A stretch of DNA of 39,159 nucleotides from Fretibacterium sp. (GTDB taxonomy: Bacteria > Synergistota > Synergistia > Synergistales > Aminobacteriaceae). The notes below the pieces were generated by a model. It was not told the origin of the DNA, made no database searches, and saw nothing but the letters and a program-made list of their open reading frames with translations. The DNA lies in assembly GCA_024695065.1 (NCBI GenBank), contig JAILIX010000022.1, forward strand, positions 1-39,159, written 5' to 3'. The position numbers and the translations under genes are program-made. The stretch's first letter is position 1. Each line of letters begins with the position of its first letter. Shown here one piece after another: positions 30,332 to 39,013 of this stretch.

Positions 30332-31225
30332 TCACTCCACATTCTGTATCTGTTCGCGGATGCGTTCAAGGCAGGACTTGGCCCCGACAACACCCCAGCG
30401 GAAGTCCGCGTCCCCCACTTTGGAGCCCATTGTATTGACCTCGCGGTTCATCTCCTGAATCAGGAAATCAAGTCTCCGGCCGGCCAGGTCTTTTCCCCGG
30501 GTCTCCCCGCCCTCCATCGTCTGACGGAAGCGCTCAATATGCGCCGCCAGCCGGGCCAGTTCCTCGGAGACATCCCACTTATCGGCCATGAGCGAGACCT
30601 CCTGGGCAATCCGTGCCGAATCGAGCTCCAGCTCATAGTGCTCCATGACTTTCTCAATACGGGCACGCAGCGCCTCAAGAGCCTCCGCAGAGGCCGTCCT
30701 CCAGCGCGCCTCCAGGTCTGAAACAATCCCCTCAAAGGCGTTCAGGTCGGCCTCAATGACGGCCTTCAGCTTCTCCCCCTCGGCCCGCTTCATCTCCATG
30801 AGGGACTCCAGCGCAGCGTTCAGGAGTTCGTCCCACACCTGAGGCTCATCCTTCATCAGTTCAAGGGCCCGGCTTGCTTCACAGATGCCCGGCAGCGAAA
30901 GGAAAGAAGACAGAGAAGGCGTCTCCGCCCCCTCCTGAAGGGCCAGCTCACGCACCCGCCGGAAGAGAAGGAGCAACCCCTCTTCATCCAGCGTGGGGGT
31001 TCGGGCCCCGGGGTTCCAGGCAATCTCAGCGGAGAGACGAACCTTGCCCCGGTTCAGCGCCCCCCGCAGCAGGGAAATCAGACGGCTCTCCATCGGGGAG
31101 AGCTCCCTTGGCAGACGCGCTGAAAAATCCTGATAGCGGTGATTAACAGAGGTCAGCTCAAAAGTAACCGTCCCCCACGGGAACTCCCGGGAGGCCCGGC
31201 CGAAGCCCGTCATGCTCAGAAACAT
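30332..31225 (-). CDS. yicC: YicC family endoribonuclease-like protein (297 aa)
   Basis: Family hallmarks lie at both ends: SMTGFGRAS near the start with SVNHRYQDFSARLPRELSPME, and DFLIQEMNREVNTMGSKVGD near the end. The middle is helical and charged. Relatives (YicC, YloC) are reported endoribonucleases affecting RNA turnover. It is usually found before gmk, as here. GGAGG precedes the ATG at 31225; the internal ATG at 31213 is an alternative start. Confidence 0.92.
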   Translation of the reverse strand: MFLSMTGFGRASREFPWGTVTFELTSVNHRYQDFSARLPRELSPMESRLISLLRGALNRGKVRLSAEIAWNPGARTPTLDEEGLLLLFRRVRELALQEGAETPSLSSFLSLPGICEASRALELMKDEPQVWDELLNAALESLMEMKRAEGEKLKAVIEADLNAFEGIVSDLEARWRTASAEALEALRARIEKVMEHYELELDSARIAQEVSLMADKWDVSEELARLAAHIERFRQTMEGGETRGKDLAGRRLDFLIQEMNREVNTMGSKVGDADFRWGVVGAKSCLERIREQIQNVE

Positions 31226-31243
31226 TCGTAATACGCCCTCCGT

Positions 31244-31906
31244 CTATTCTGAAGCTGTGTTATGGCCCTGAGGCTGAGGCTCAGAGCCCTCTGAGTCAAG
31301 GGCCTTCATGGCCTCCTCCAGCCTCTTCATGATGATTTCCCGTCCCTCACGGCTCTTGTAGACCTCCTCGGAAAAGCGCAGGGGCTTGCCGAAGGTCACG
31401 GAGATTTTGCTGGGGCGGACGAAATGCGCACCAGTGGGCATGGCTTTGTAGGAGCCGTGAATAAACGCCGGCAGGATAGGCGCCCGCTCGTGGGCAGCGA
31501 CAAGAGCCACCCCGGCCTCCAGGGGCTGGAGCTTTCCGTCAGGGGAACGTCCCCCCTCCGGGAAAATCAGGACATCGTTCCCCTCCTGATAAAGCTTCAT
31601 AAACCCCTTCAGGGCTCCGGCGGCGGAAACGCTGCTCATGCGTGAGACGGGAACTGCCCCCAGGGCGCGGATGGAGGTCCCCAGAAACCAGGACTGAAAG
31701 AGCTCTTCCTTGGCAAAGTAACGCAGCCGTCTTGGGAAGAAGCACCCCACCACCAGAGGATCCAGATTGCTGCAGTGGTTGCAGGCAACAATCATCCGTT
31801 CTTCGGGCAGAGGCTCATCCCAGCGGGCGGAACAGCGGTTCCACAGCCTCAGCAGCAGGCGGAAGAAAGTGCGGACTATCGCGTAGAAAACGCGGTTTTG
31901 GTTCAT
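31244..31906 (-). CDS. plsC: 1-acyl-sn-glycerol-3-phosphate acyltransferase (220 aa)
   Basis: It adds the second acyl chain in phosphatidic acid synthesis at the inner membrane. The catalytic HX4D is NHCSNLDP, and the substrate-binding motif is FPEGGRS. A hydrophobic/basic N-terminal segment (VFYAIVRTFFRLLLRLW) anchors it. It overlaps cmk by 4 bp, an order seen in several phyla. Confidence 0.92.
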   Translation of the reverse strand: MNQNRVFYAIVRTFFRLLLRLWNRCSARWDEPLPEERMIVACNHCSNLDPLVVGCFFPRRLRYFAKEELFQSWFLGTSIRALGAVPVSRMSSVSAAGALKGFMKLYQEGNDVLIFPEGGRSPDGKLQPLEAGVALVAAHERAPILPAFIHGSYKAMPTGAHFVRPSKISVTFGKPLRFSEEVYKSREGREIIMKRLEEAMKALDSEGSEPQPQGHNTASE

Positions 31907-32577
31907 TCGGTGATCTCTCCTCTGGAAAGGGCTTCACGGACGTGATTCAAAAGAAGTTCAACGACCTCATCCTCCGTCATGTCCGAAGTATCCACCCGAA
32001 CGGCTCCCTCCGGCTGAACAAGGGGCGACACATCACGGCTGCTGTCGGCGGTGTCCCGTTCCCTGATAGAGGCCAGGACTTCCCCGTAGTCAACGGGCTC
32101 CCCCCGGCGCTCCCTCTCAAGGCACCGCCGGCGTGCCCGGGCCTCCGGGGTTGCGGTCAGGAAAAATTTCAGAGGCGCCTTTGGGAACACCACGCTCCCC
32201 TCATCCCGGCCCTCCACCACCAGAGAACCATATTTTTCCTGATCTCTCTGCAGCCCCAGAAGCGCCTGCCGGACGGAGGGCAGGGCGGAATAGACGGAGG
32301 ACAGCCTGTCCGCTTTCGGCGTCCGTATCTCCCGGCTGACGTCATCCCCGTTGGCCAGGACAGTCTCCCCGCGCAGCTCAATTTTGATATCGGGCAGAGC
32401 CTTTTTAAGAGACTCCGACTCCTCCGGGCGGATACCCGCCTCAGCAAGGACAAGGGCGATCGCCCTGTAGATCGCCCCCGTGTCCAGATAATGAATTCCC
32501 AATAACTGAGCCAGCCGTTTTGCCACGGAGCTCTTTCCCGCCCCGGCAGGCCCGTCGATCGTTATAACGTAGGCCAA
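31903..32577 (-). CDS. cmk: Cytidylate kinase (224 aa)
   Basis: It phosphorylates CMP and dCMP. P-loop GPAGAGKSS (9-17), HYLDTGAIYRAIAL, VEGRDEGSVVFPKAPLKFFLTA and the lid RERDTADSSRDVSPL are present. The usual VxGRDIGT motif reads VEGRDEGS, with Glu for Ile. Start is TTG 32577, 7 bp after GGAGG. Confidence 0.95.
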   Translation of the reverse strand: MAYVITIDGPAGAGKSSVAKRLAQLLGIHYLDTGAIYRAIALVLAEAGIRPEESESLKKALPDIKIELRGETVLANGDDVSREIRTPKADRLSSVYSALPSVRQALLGLQRDQEKYGSLVVEGRDEGSVVFPKAPLKFFLTATPEARARRRCLERERRGEPVDYGEVLASIRERDTADSSRDVSPLVQPEGAVRVDTSDMTEDEVVELLLNHVREALSRGEITE

Positions 32578-32588
32578 AAGAATGCCTC

Positions 32589-33482
32589 CTAATCGGGATT
32601 GCTCATCTCGGCCATCTCCTGAGCAACCTTTCCTGCGAAGTCCACCAGTTCTCCCATCAGTTCCTCGATGCTGCTGATCCCCAGCCGCTCCATCGGTTCC
32701 GGGAACATATAGTTCTGGAGCCCGTCAGCGCCAAGGCCTATTCCCATCATCAGGCAGACAGAGTTAGCCAGACTGACGACATCCAGCATCGGCTGATATT
32801 CCGCCTTTTCCTCCGGAAGCTCATTCGGCTTGTGGTGATAAGCCACCACAACCTGATAGGCCTCAGGCAAATCCCACTTCTCCGTCAGGATAGCCCCTAC
32901 CATCGCATGGTCAAACCCAAGGACATTGCTCTCCGCTTCGATAAAGGGAATATGCTCTTCCTCCACCATTTTGACGATAATGCCGTAGCCAAAGCGGACG
33001 TAGTCATTCAGGATGATCTTCCCAATATCATGAAGCAGCCCGCCGACATAGGCATCCTCAGAGGAGACGTTGTTCGTCATCTTTGCGATATAACGGGCGG
33101 CATAGGCCACCATCAGCGAGTGGCGCCAAAGTTCCCCTCTGTCAAGGGCGTAGCCGGAGAGCCCCTTATCCATGGTGGAGTAAACCTGAGCGGCCAGAAC
33201 AATGTTGCTGACGCTCTTGTACCCCAGAAGGGCGATGGCCTCGGAGATGTTGGAGATATTGCGTTTCATGCCATAGGCCGCCGAGTTGGCCAGCTTCAGG
33301 ACGCGCAGGACAAGGCCCTCATCCCTCGACAGACTCTTGGAGACATCCGACACGCTGCTGGTGGGATCGTTCAGCTTGCGCATCGTTTCCAGAACGAACT
33401 GAGGGAAGGACTTGACATCCTTCAGTTTGCTAAGGATACGAGTCTTTATCAGTTCTCTCGAGTGCTCATCGATTCCACTCAT
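32589..33482 (-). CDS. HDOD-domain signalling protein (297 aa)
   Basis: The HDOD domain covers roughly residues 20-220: FPQFVLETMRKLNDPTSSVSDVSKSLSRDEGLVLRVLKLANSA is its typical opening. It keeps HD-type residues in WRHSLMV, GGLLHDIGK, DHAMVGAIL and AYHHKP, so some metal-phosphohydrolase character may remain. HDOD proteins act in stress, motility and c-di-GMP-linked regulation, mostly without known enzyme activity. No second output domain is present. It lies in the middle of the housekeeping run, 39 bp after rluB and 11 bp before cmk. Confidence 0.9.
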   Translation of the reverse strand: MSGIDEHSRELIKTRILSKLKDVKSFPQFVLETMRKLNDPTSSVSDVSKSLSRDEGLVLRVLKLANSAAYGMKRNISNISEAIALLGYKSVSNIVLAAQVYSTMDKGLSGYALDRGELWRHSLMVAYAARYIAKMTNNVSSEDAYVGGLLHDIGKIILNDYVRFGYGIIVKMVEEEHIPFIEAESNVLGFDHAMVGAILTEKWDLPEAYQVVVAYHHKPNELPEEKAEYQPMLDVVSLANSVCLMMGIGLGADGLQNYMFPEPMERLGISSIEELMGELVDFAGKVAQEMAEMSNPD

Positions 33483-33521
33483 GCCCCATCCTCCTTATTA
33501 CGTCACGTGCCCCGTACAGGC

Positions 33522-34265
33522 TTAGACTTCTCCTCCATTGACTATTTTAGTAGAGAGTTCGGAAAAAGACAAATCCACAAATTCTCCAGGACGAAGTTTT
33601 TTTAAAGTCAGCTTCCCAATACGCCGCCGAATCAGTCTTTGCACGGAAAAACCCGCCCGGTTCGCCATGACCCGGACCTCCCGCTTCAGCCCCTCCCCGA
33701 TCACAATGGATATCCAGCGGCCCTGAGGCTCGCGTTCCAGAACGGTCAGGGAGAGGGGAGCCACATGGCGGGTTTCGCCGGGATGCCCGCTTTCCTCCAG
33801 CTCAAGGTCAAAACCCGCCCGCCAACGCTCAAGCTGGCGTTCATTGATCTCAATGTTCAGCAGGGCTTCATACTCCTTATGAACCCCCTTTGAGGGGTGG
33901 AGAATGTTCTGGGCGAACGCCCCGTCGTTCGTGAGGATGAGGAGCCCCTCGCTCTCACGGTCCAGCCGTCCCGCCGGATAAACCCGCAGCGCCCTCACCT
34001 CCGCCGGAAGGAGGTCCACCACCACGGGGTCATACTTGTCGCTCACGGCACAGACCAGCCCGGCGGGCTTGTTCATGACCAGATAAACCAGCCGGGAGGG
34101 TTCCAGCCGCCGTCCCCCGTAAAGCACCTCATCTTCCGGCCCCACATCGAAGAACGGGGCCAGGATGATCTTGCCGTTGACCTGAACCTGCCCCGCCCGG
34201 ATGAGCTCGTCCGCCTTCCGCCGCGAGGCCGCCCCGCAGGACGCAAGGTAAGCATTAAGCCTCAT
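33522..34265 (-). CDS. rluB: Ribosomal large-subunit pseudouridine synthase, RluB/RsuA family (247 aa)
   Basis: It converts specific uridines of rRNA to pseudouridine. The S4 RNA-binding domain (LNAYLASCGAASRRKADELI...GQVQVNGK) is followed by YLVMNKPAGLVCA. The catalytic Asp is in PAGRLDRESEGLLILTNDG, and the C-terminal GLKREVRVMANRAG is a family motif. I take ATG 34265, with GGAGGGAA upstream. It overlaps scpB by 11 bp, and the scpA-scpB-rluB order is common in bacteria. A longer open frame to 34505 is antisense-like noise. Confidence 0.94.
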   Translation of the reverse strand: MRLNAYLASCGAASRRKADELIRAGQVQVNGKIILAPFFDVGPEDEVLYGGRRLEPSRLVYLVMNKPAGLVCAVSDKYDPVVVDLLPAEVRALRVYPAGRLDRESEGLLILTNDGAFAQNILHPSKGVHKEYEALLNIEINERQLERWRAGFDLELEESGHPGETRHVAPLSLTVLEREPQGRWISIVIGEGLKREVRVMANRAGFSVQRLIRRRIGKLTLKKLRPGEFVDLSFSELSTKIVNGGEV

Positions 34266-35034
34266 CGGGCATTCCCTCCTCCGTCTCAGGGATATCTTCA
34301 ATCCTGTCATTGATGTCCTTTTCCGCGCCGGTATCCGGCTCCGGGTCCGTGTCGCCGAAACGCTGCACAACGGGCCCCTCGCCCAGCTCCTCCAGTTCCT
34401 CAAGGCTCGGCAGGTCAGCGATGGCATTGAGGCCAAACAGCTCCAGAAAACGCGGCGTCGTCCGATACAGAAGAGGGGAACCGCTGCCCTTCTTGCGGCC
34501 GGCAAGACGCACCAGACCGTAGCTCAGCAGCCGCTCAATGACGCCGTCCGACCGGACACCCCGCAGATCCTCCACCTCACCGCGCGTAACAGGCTGATTA
34601 TAGGCGATAATCGCCGCCGTCTCCACCGCCGCCCGGCTGAGCCGCACACGCCCTTTCTGCGCTGTGTCGCGAAAGCGTGCAAGGATCTCCGCAAAGTGCG
34701 GGTTCGTCTCCAGCACCCACCCTCCGGCCAAAGCCCTGAGCACCAGCCCGTGCCCGCCGCTCAGGTGCGCGTCCAGTTCCCTCAGCGCCGCGGACAGCAT
34801 GGAGCCCGGCACCCCGAAGACCTCCCGAAGCTCCGCCTCCGTCACGGGCGACACGGCCACAAACAGCACGGCTTCAATCTGCGCCGCAAGGCCGGACAGG
34901 CCGCCTGCCCCACGGGAATCCGCCGTCTCCTCAGCGTCCTTCTCCTCATGGAGGCCGGATAACGGAGGCTGCGTTTTGAGCGGTTCCGGCTGCTCTTTTT
35001 CAGGCTGGCTGTGCGAGGACTTTGACATCGGCAA
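34255..35034 (-). CDS. scpB: Segregation and condensation protein B (259 aa)
   Basis: ScpB is a winged-helix kleisin-associated subunit of the SMC-ScpAB condensin. The central part (IEAVLFVAVSPVTEAELREVFG, AAVETAAIIAYNQPVTRGEVEDLRGVRSDGVIERLLSYGLV, PLLYRTTPRFLELFGL) is typical. The first 45 residues are a hydrophilic, proline/glutamate-rich extension, and the C-terminus is acidic. Start TTG 35034 lies 7 bp after GGAGG; ATG 35028 is an alternative. It overlaps scpA by 35 bp. Confidence 0.93.
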   Translation of the reverse strand: MPMSKSSHSQPEKEQPEPLKTQPPLSGLHEEKDAEETADSRGAGGLSGLAAQIEAVLFVAVSPVTEAELREVFGVPGSMLSAALRELDAHLSGGHGLVLRALAGGWVLETNPHFAEILARFRDTAQKGRVRLSRAAVETAAIIAYNQPVTRGEVEDLRGVRSDGVIERLLSYGLVRLAGRKKGSGSPLLYRTTPRFLELFGLNAIADLPSLEELEELGEGPVVQRFGDTDPEPDTGAEKDINDRIEDIPETEEGMPDEA

Positions 35035-35800
35035 AAAGGGCCTCCTGCTCTATGGATATCTTCCCCATGCGGCACATCTCCAGAAGCGCCAGCAGAGTCA
35101 CCACCAGCGCCCGGATTCCCCGGACCGAAGAACGCGCCGCACGGCAGAGAGCGCTGAGGAAGAGCGTCCCCTCCGCCTGAAGCTGCTCCTCCAGTTCGGC
35201 AATGCGCGTCTGAATCTGCTCCTCGTCCGGCACGGGCTCATTGGTGAAGCCATCCCAGTCCGCAGAGTCCTCCTCCAGAAGCTGCGCTCTCCGAAGCTTT
35301 CTCTCCTGCTCGTAACGCTCGTAAATTCCCCACCACACGCGGCACATAAAGTAGAGTCCTCCCACGTCATACTCCACGTCCGCCTGAGCGTCCTCCGTCT
35401 CATCGCCGGGCAGGCGGCGGAAACAGCGGCTCTCCTCCTCCAGCCGCCCGGCCAGCCAGCGGTACGCCGCACGGTAGGGACGGTAACGCTCGATGGACTG
35501 CATCAGGGCCTCCTCATCCACAGACTTGAGTTCCTCGTCCGTGACGGGATCATCAAAAACATCCGTCCTCGGCAGAAGGGCATGGGCCTTTTCCAGCAGC
35601 AGTCCCGCCACCATGTAGAAAAACTCCGCCAGAGTGTCCACAGAGGCATGCCGGGTGCGGGCCAGATAGACGCCATAGATGCGCACAAGCTGCGTTATCC
35701 TGAGTCTGGAAGCCTGAAACTGCCGGCTCTCCACCAGACTGCACAGAAGGTCCAGAGGGCCGGAAAAGCCCTCAATGGAGATGTTGAACGCTTCTGCCAA
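35000..35800 (-). CDS. scpA: Segregation and condensation protein A (266 aa)
   Basis: This is the kleisin subunit that bridges the two SMC heads. The N-terminus FNISIEGFSGPLDLLCSLVE is the family hallmark, followed by LAEFFYMVAGLLLEKAHALLP and a winged-helix C-terminus (VRGIRALVVTLLALLEMCRMGKISIEQEALFADV). The start is TTG 35800 after GGGGGAG, 18 bp after the trpS stop. Confidence 0.93.
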   Translation of the reverse strand: MAEAFNISIEGFSGPLDLLCSLVESRQFQASRLRITQLVRIYGVYLARTRHASVDTLAEFFYMVAGLLLEKAHALLPRTDVFDDPVTDEELKSVDEEALMQSIERYRPYRAAYRWLAGRLEEESRCFRRLPGDETEDAQADVEYDVGGLYFMCRVWWGIYERYEQERKLRRAQLLEEDSADWDGFTNEPVPDEEQIQTRIAELEEQLQAEGTLFLSALCRAARSSVRGIRALVVTLLALLEMCRMGKISIEQEALFADVKVLAQPA

Positions 35801-35818
35801 ACTCTGCTCTCCCCCGGC

Positions 35819-36829
35819 TCAGCGCTCCGGGTTCATCAGCAGCCCCATGGCGGGATAAACCGCTGCCATCGTCTCCCGGGCCACAGCCCCCGCCCGGCGG
35901 GCTCCGTCCGCCAGAATATCGTCCATCAGCTTTTTGTTGCCCTCGTACTTCGCCCGGCGCTCGCGGACAGGCTCCAGCATCGCCTGAAGGTGCGCGTTCA
36001 GCCGCTTCTTGCAGTCAATGCAGCCGATGCCCGCGCTGCGGCAGCCCTGAACAATCTCAGCCTTCTCCGCCTCGTCCGGATTGAAGACCTTGTGCAGATC
36101 CCACACAGGGCACTTCTCCGGGTCGCCGGGGTCGGTCTTCCGCATCCGGGCCGGGTCGGTCATCATCGTCCGCAGCTTGTTCCAGATGGAGTCCGCCGAC
36201 TCCGATATCTGGAGGGAGTTGCCGTAGGATTTGCTCATCTTCCGGCCGTCAATGCCCGGCACCTTCGGCGTCTTGGTGAACAGCGGCTGCGGTTCCACCA
36301 GAAGGTCCTCCCCAAAGAAGTTATTGAAGCGCCGCACGATCTCGCGGCTCAGCTCCAGGTGCGCGCTCTGGTCCTCCCCCACCGGCACAAGGCTCGCCTT
36401 GTAGAGAAGGATATCCGCCGCCATCAGGACAGGGTAGCCCAGGAATCCGAAGGTGCTCAGATCCTTTCCCTTGATGTTGTCAAGCTGCTCCTTGTACGTC
36501 GGGTTGCGGTAGAGCCATCCCAGCGGGGTGATCATCCCAAGGGCCAGGGCCAGCTCCGCGTGCTGCGGAATATGGGACTGAATAAAGAGCGGGCTTTTCT
36601 CGGGGTCCAACCCCACGGAGAGCCAGTCGAGCAACGCGGCATAACAGTATTCCCCTGTGTTCGCGGACTCCGCGTAGTTCGAAGTCAGAGCATGCCAGTC
36701 CGCGATGCCGTAGAAGCACTCGTAATTCTCGTCATTCTGCAATCTCACAAAGTTGCTCAGAGCCCCGGCCATGTGGCCCAGGTGCAAGGGCCCCGTCGGT
36801 CTCATCAAGCTCAAAACCCGCTTCTTCAT
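35819..36829 (-). CDS. trpS: Tryptophanyl-tRNA synthetase (336 aa)
   Basis: A class I synthetase that charges tRNA-Trp. The HIGH-type motif is PLHLGHMAGAL near the N-terminus, and KMSKSYGN is the second signature. GYPVLMAADILLYKASLVPVGEDQSAHLEL is the Trp-binding region. The insert CRSAGIGCIDCKKRL fits the bacterial type with a Cys pair. ATG 36829 is taken as the start; the TTG just before it is also in frame. Confidence 0.96.
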   Translation of the reverse strand: MKKRVLSLMRPTGPLHLGHMAGALSNFVRLQNDENYECFYGIADWHALTSNYAESANTGEYCYAALLDWLSVGLDPEKSPLFIQSHIPQHAELALALGMITPLGWLYRNPTYKEQLDNIKGKDLSTFGFLGYPVLMAADILLYKASLVPVGEDQSAHLELSREIVRRFNNFFGEDLLVEPQPLFTKTPKVPGIDGRKMSKSYGNSLQISESADSIWNKLRTMMTDPARMRKTDPGDPEKCPVWDLHKVFNPDEAEKAEIVQGCRSAGIGCIDCKKRLNAHLQAMLEPVRERRAKYEGNKKLMDDILADGARRAGAVARETMAAVYPAMGLLMNPER

Positions 36830-36853
36830 CAAACCTTCACTCCTAAAATCCTG

Positions 36854-37621
36854 TTAAATTCTGATGGGGGCCCCCAGCCCCCGCGTGTCCGGCAAAAGGA
36901 CCTCGACCCCCTCCGCCGCCGTGAGGTCTCTCAGGCGGCGCGCCAGCTCCGGCAGGGAGGCCCGTTCCATCTCACCGTGGTCCGCCGTGGCGACGGCAAG
37001 ACCTGCGTCGTTCGCGTCCATCAGCTCATGATACTTCATGTCCGCCGTGATGTAGATATCCGCGCGCCGCGCTCTGGCCGCGGGCCAGAGACTGCCCCCG
37101 GACCCGCCGCAGAGGGCCACCCGGGACACCGGCCCTCCGCCCGGCGCGTAAGCGTCGATATGACTCAGTCCCCACGCTGCCCGGACCTGCCTGAGAAACG
37201 AATCCGGCGCGGCGGGAGCAGGCAGTTTCCCCAGAATTCCCAGCCCGGATCCGGGGTCCAGGGGTTCCGTCTCCTGAAGCCCCAGCAGACGGGCCAGATC
37301 CGCGTTCACCCCCACTTTGTCCCAGTTCGTGTGGGCAGCCAGAATGGCGATATCGCGCTTCACCGCCTCCCTCACGACACGCCCCGGCCCGGCGTTCAGG
37401 TCGAGCTTTTTGACGGGGTGGAAGAGCAGGGGATGATGACACAGAAGCGCCTGACACCCCGCCGCTGCCGTCACCGCCTGAACGGTGGGATCCAGAGCGA
37501 CGGCCACCCGCTGAACAGGGGCCTCAAGGTCCCCGATCATCAGACCAATATTATCCCACTCCTCGGCCAGACTGAACGGCGCGATTTCATCTATTGCGCG
37601 CAGCAGTTCCCGTATCCGCAT
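36854..37621 (-). CDS. NIF3/YbgI-family di-metal protein (255 aa)
   Basis: The metal-binding motifs are CHHPLLFHP, AHTNWDKV and DHGEMERASL, matching NIF3-like proteins that form hexamers with a di-iron or di-zinc site. They are often annotated as GTP cyclohydrolase 1 type 2 homologues; the true role is unsettled. The length is that of the short form without the central PII-like insert. It lies 24 bp before trpS and 21 bp after the alcohol dehydrogenase gene. Confidence 0.9.
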   Translation of the reverse strand: MRIRELLRAIDEIAPFSLAEEWDNIGLMIGDLEAPVQRVAVALDPTVQAVTAAAGCQALLCHHPLLFHPVKKLDLNAGPGRVVREAVKRDIAILAAHTNWDKVGVNADLARLLGLQETEPLDPGSGLGILGKLPAPAAPDSFLRQVRAAWGLSHIDAYAPGGGPVSRVALCGGSGGSLWPAARARRADIYITADMKYHELMDANDAGLAVATADHGEMERASLPELARRLRDLTAAEGVEVLLPDTRGLGAPIRI

Positions 37622-37642
37622 CCCACGGTTCTCCAGGCCGGA

Positions 37643-38812
37643 CTAATACGCCAGCTTGTATATCTCCAGCACGTCCTCCGCGTCCAGCGGCTTCAGGACG
37701 CCAAACGGGCAGGCTTTGGACGCGTTGTCCGCCAGTTTCCGGATATCCCCCTCCGGAATATCCAGCTCCCGCAGCGTGGTGGGCGCGCCGACCTCCCGGA
37801 AGAAGTCCTCCAGTGCCTCAATGCCGCTGAGGGCCTTTTCCTCATCGCTCACGTCGTCGAAGCTGTCAAAGACGTTCTCCGCCAGCCGGGCGAAGGGAAC
37901 GGGGTTCTCCTCAGAGAGGTACCGGGCCCAGGCCGGCATCATCACCGCCAGAGACGCCCCGTGGGGCACATCGTACAACAGGCTGAGGGTGTGGCCCAGC
38001 TTGTGGGACGAGAAGTCGCCCCGCGCTGCCCGGCCGCAGGAGAAGAAGCCGCTGTGGGCTATGGCCCCCGACCAGGCGTACTCTGCCCGCGCCTCGTAGT
38101 TCTGCGGATCCTCAATCAGCTCAGGGATCAGGCGTATCATGCTGCGCACAAGGGCGTACCCCTGCTCGTCCATCATCTCCGTGCCCTCGTCGCCGTCCAG
38201 CAGGCGCTCCAGCACGTGTGCGATGATGTCGATGCCTCCGTTGACGGTCTGCCGCTCCGGCAGGGACGTCTGGAGCGAGGGATCAATGACTGAGACCTTG
38301 GGATAAATCAGAGGGCTGTTCATGGAGACCTTGGCCTCTTTCTCCGGGTTCGAGACCACAGCAATGCCGTTCACCTCACTGGAGGATGCGGATGCCGTCA
38401 GCACTCCAAAGATGGGCAGCGCCTTCCGGACCTCCGCCTTGCCCTCAAAGAAATCCCACACGTCGCCGTCGTAGCACGCACCGGCCGCAACGGCCTTGGC
38501 CGAGTCAAAGACGCTGCCCCCGCCGATAGGGACGATGGCATCCACCGGCGAGGCCTTGACGCGGCTTATCGCTTCGCGCACCTTATCGACACGCGGGTTG
38601 GACTTCACGCCGCCGATCTCCGGAAAGGCAATGCCCGCCCTGGTCAGGGCCTGGGTGAGCTGGGCGTAGGCCCCGTTTTTAAAGACCGCCTTGCCGCCGT
38701 AAAGCAGCAGCACGCTTTTGGCATTCACGGCCGACAGCTGCTCCACCAGCTTCGGGATCGTTCCCTTTCCAAAGAAGACGATCGTTGGGTTCCACCACAT
38801 GAAGTTCTGCAC
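37643..38812 (-). CDS. Iron-dependent (group III) alcohol dehydrogenase, BdhA/YqhD-like (389 aa)
   Basis: It reduces aldehydes or oxidises alcohols with NAD(P)H. NAD-binding is seen in VPIGGGSVFDSAKAVAAG. Metal ligands are found in GGIDIIAHVLE (Asp, His), SSHKLGHTLS (His) and DVPHGASLAV (His). The opening FMWWNPTIVFFGKGTI matches butanol dehydrogenases and YqhD. I chose GTG 38812 because AGAGAGG lies 8 bp upstream; the GTG at 38821 has its purine-rich stretch directly against it. It heads the dense minus-strand run of 14 genes. Whether it shares a transcript with the translation and cell-division genes is inference from spacing. Confidence 0.93.
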   Translation of the reverse strand: MQNFMWWNPTIVFFGKGTIPKLVEQLSAVNAKSVLLLYGGKAVFKNGAYAQLTQALTRAGIAFPEIGGVKSNPRVDKVREAISRVKASPVDAIVPIGGGSVFDSAKAVAAGACYDGDVWDFFEGKAEVRKALPIFGVLTASASSSEVNGIAVVSNPEKEAKVSMNSPLIYPKVSVIDPSLQTSLPERQTVNGGIDIIAHVLERLLDGDEGTEMMDEQGYALVRSMIRLIPELIEDPQNYEARAEYAWSGAIAHSGFFSCGRAARGDFSSHKLGHTLSLLYDVPHGASLAVMMPAWARYLSEENPVPFARLAENVFDSFDDVSDEEKALSGIEALEDFFREVGAPTTLRELDIPEGDIRKLADNASKACPFGVLKPLDAEDVLEIYKLAY

Positions 38813-38942
38813 TTTCGACACCTCTCTGCTTTATAAACATAAACTTTTCGAGACTGAGAGTCCATTCTCCGTTGTAGTTTCGTCCATTTGCCGACAATCC
38901 TTAACGAACGGCCCAGGCTCAGGGATGCCGCCCCGTCTCTGT

Positions 38943-38986
38943 TATAATAACATAATACAATTAAATCCGCCGAATCTTTCTATAAT
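38943..38986 (+). promoter_or_regulatory. AT-rich region with two TATAAT boxes upstream of the last gene
   Basis: TATAAT occurs at 38943-38948 and 38981-38986. Neither has a clear -35 box. CCGCC/GGCGG arms flank the second. The region also serves as the upstream of the divergent alcohol dehydrogenase. Confidence 0.35.
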
Positions 38987-39013
38987 AAAAGGCGGGAAAC
39001 AGGGTGAAGAAAA

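Noticed and set aside
34664-38293. A 1209-codon open frame on the plus strand
   Set aside because: It is antisense to scpB, scpA, trpS, nif3 and the alcohol dehydrogenase gene, all strongly supported. It has no recognisable domains, and long antisense frames are expected at this GC content.
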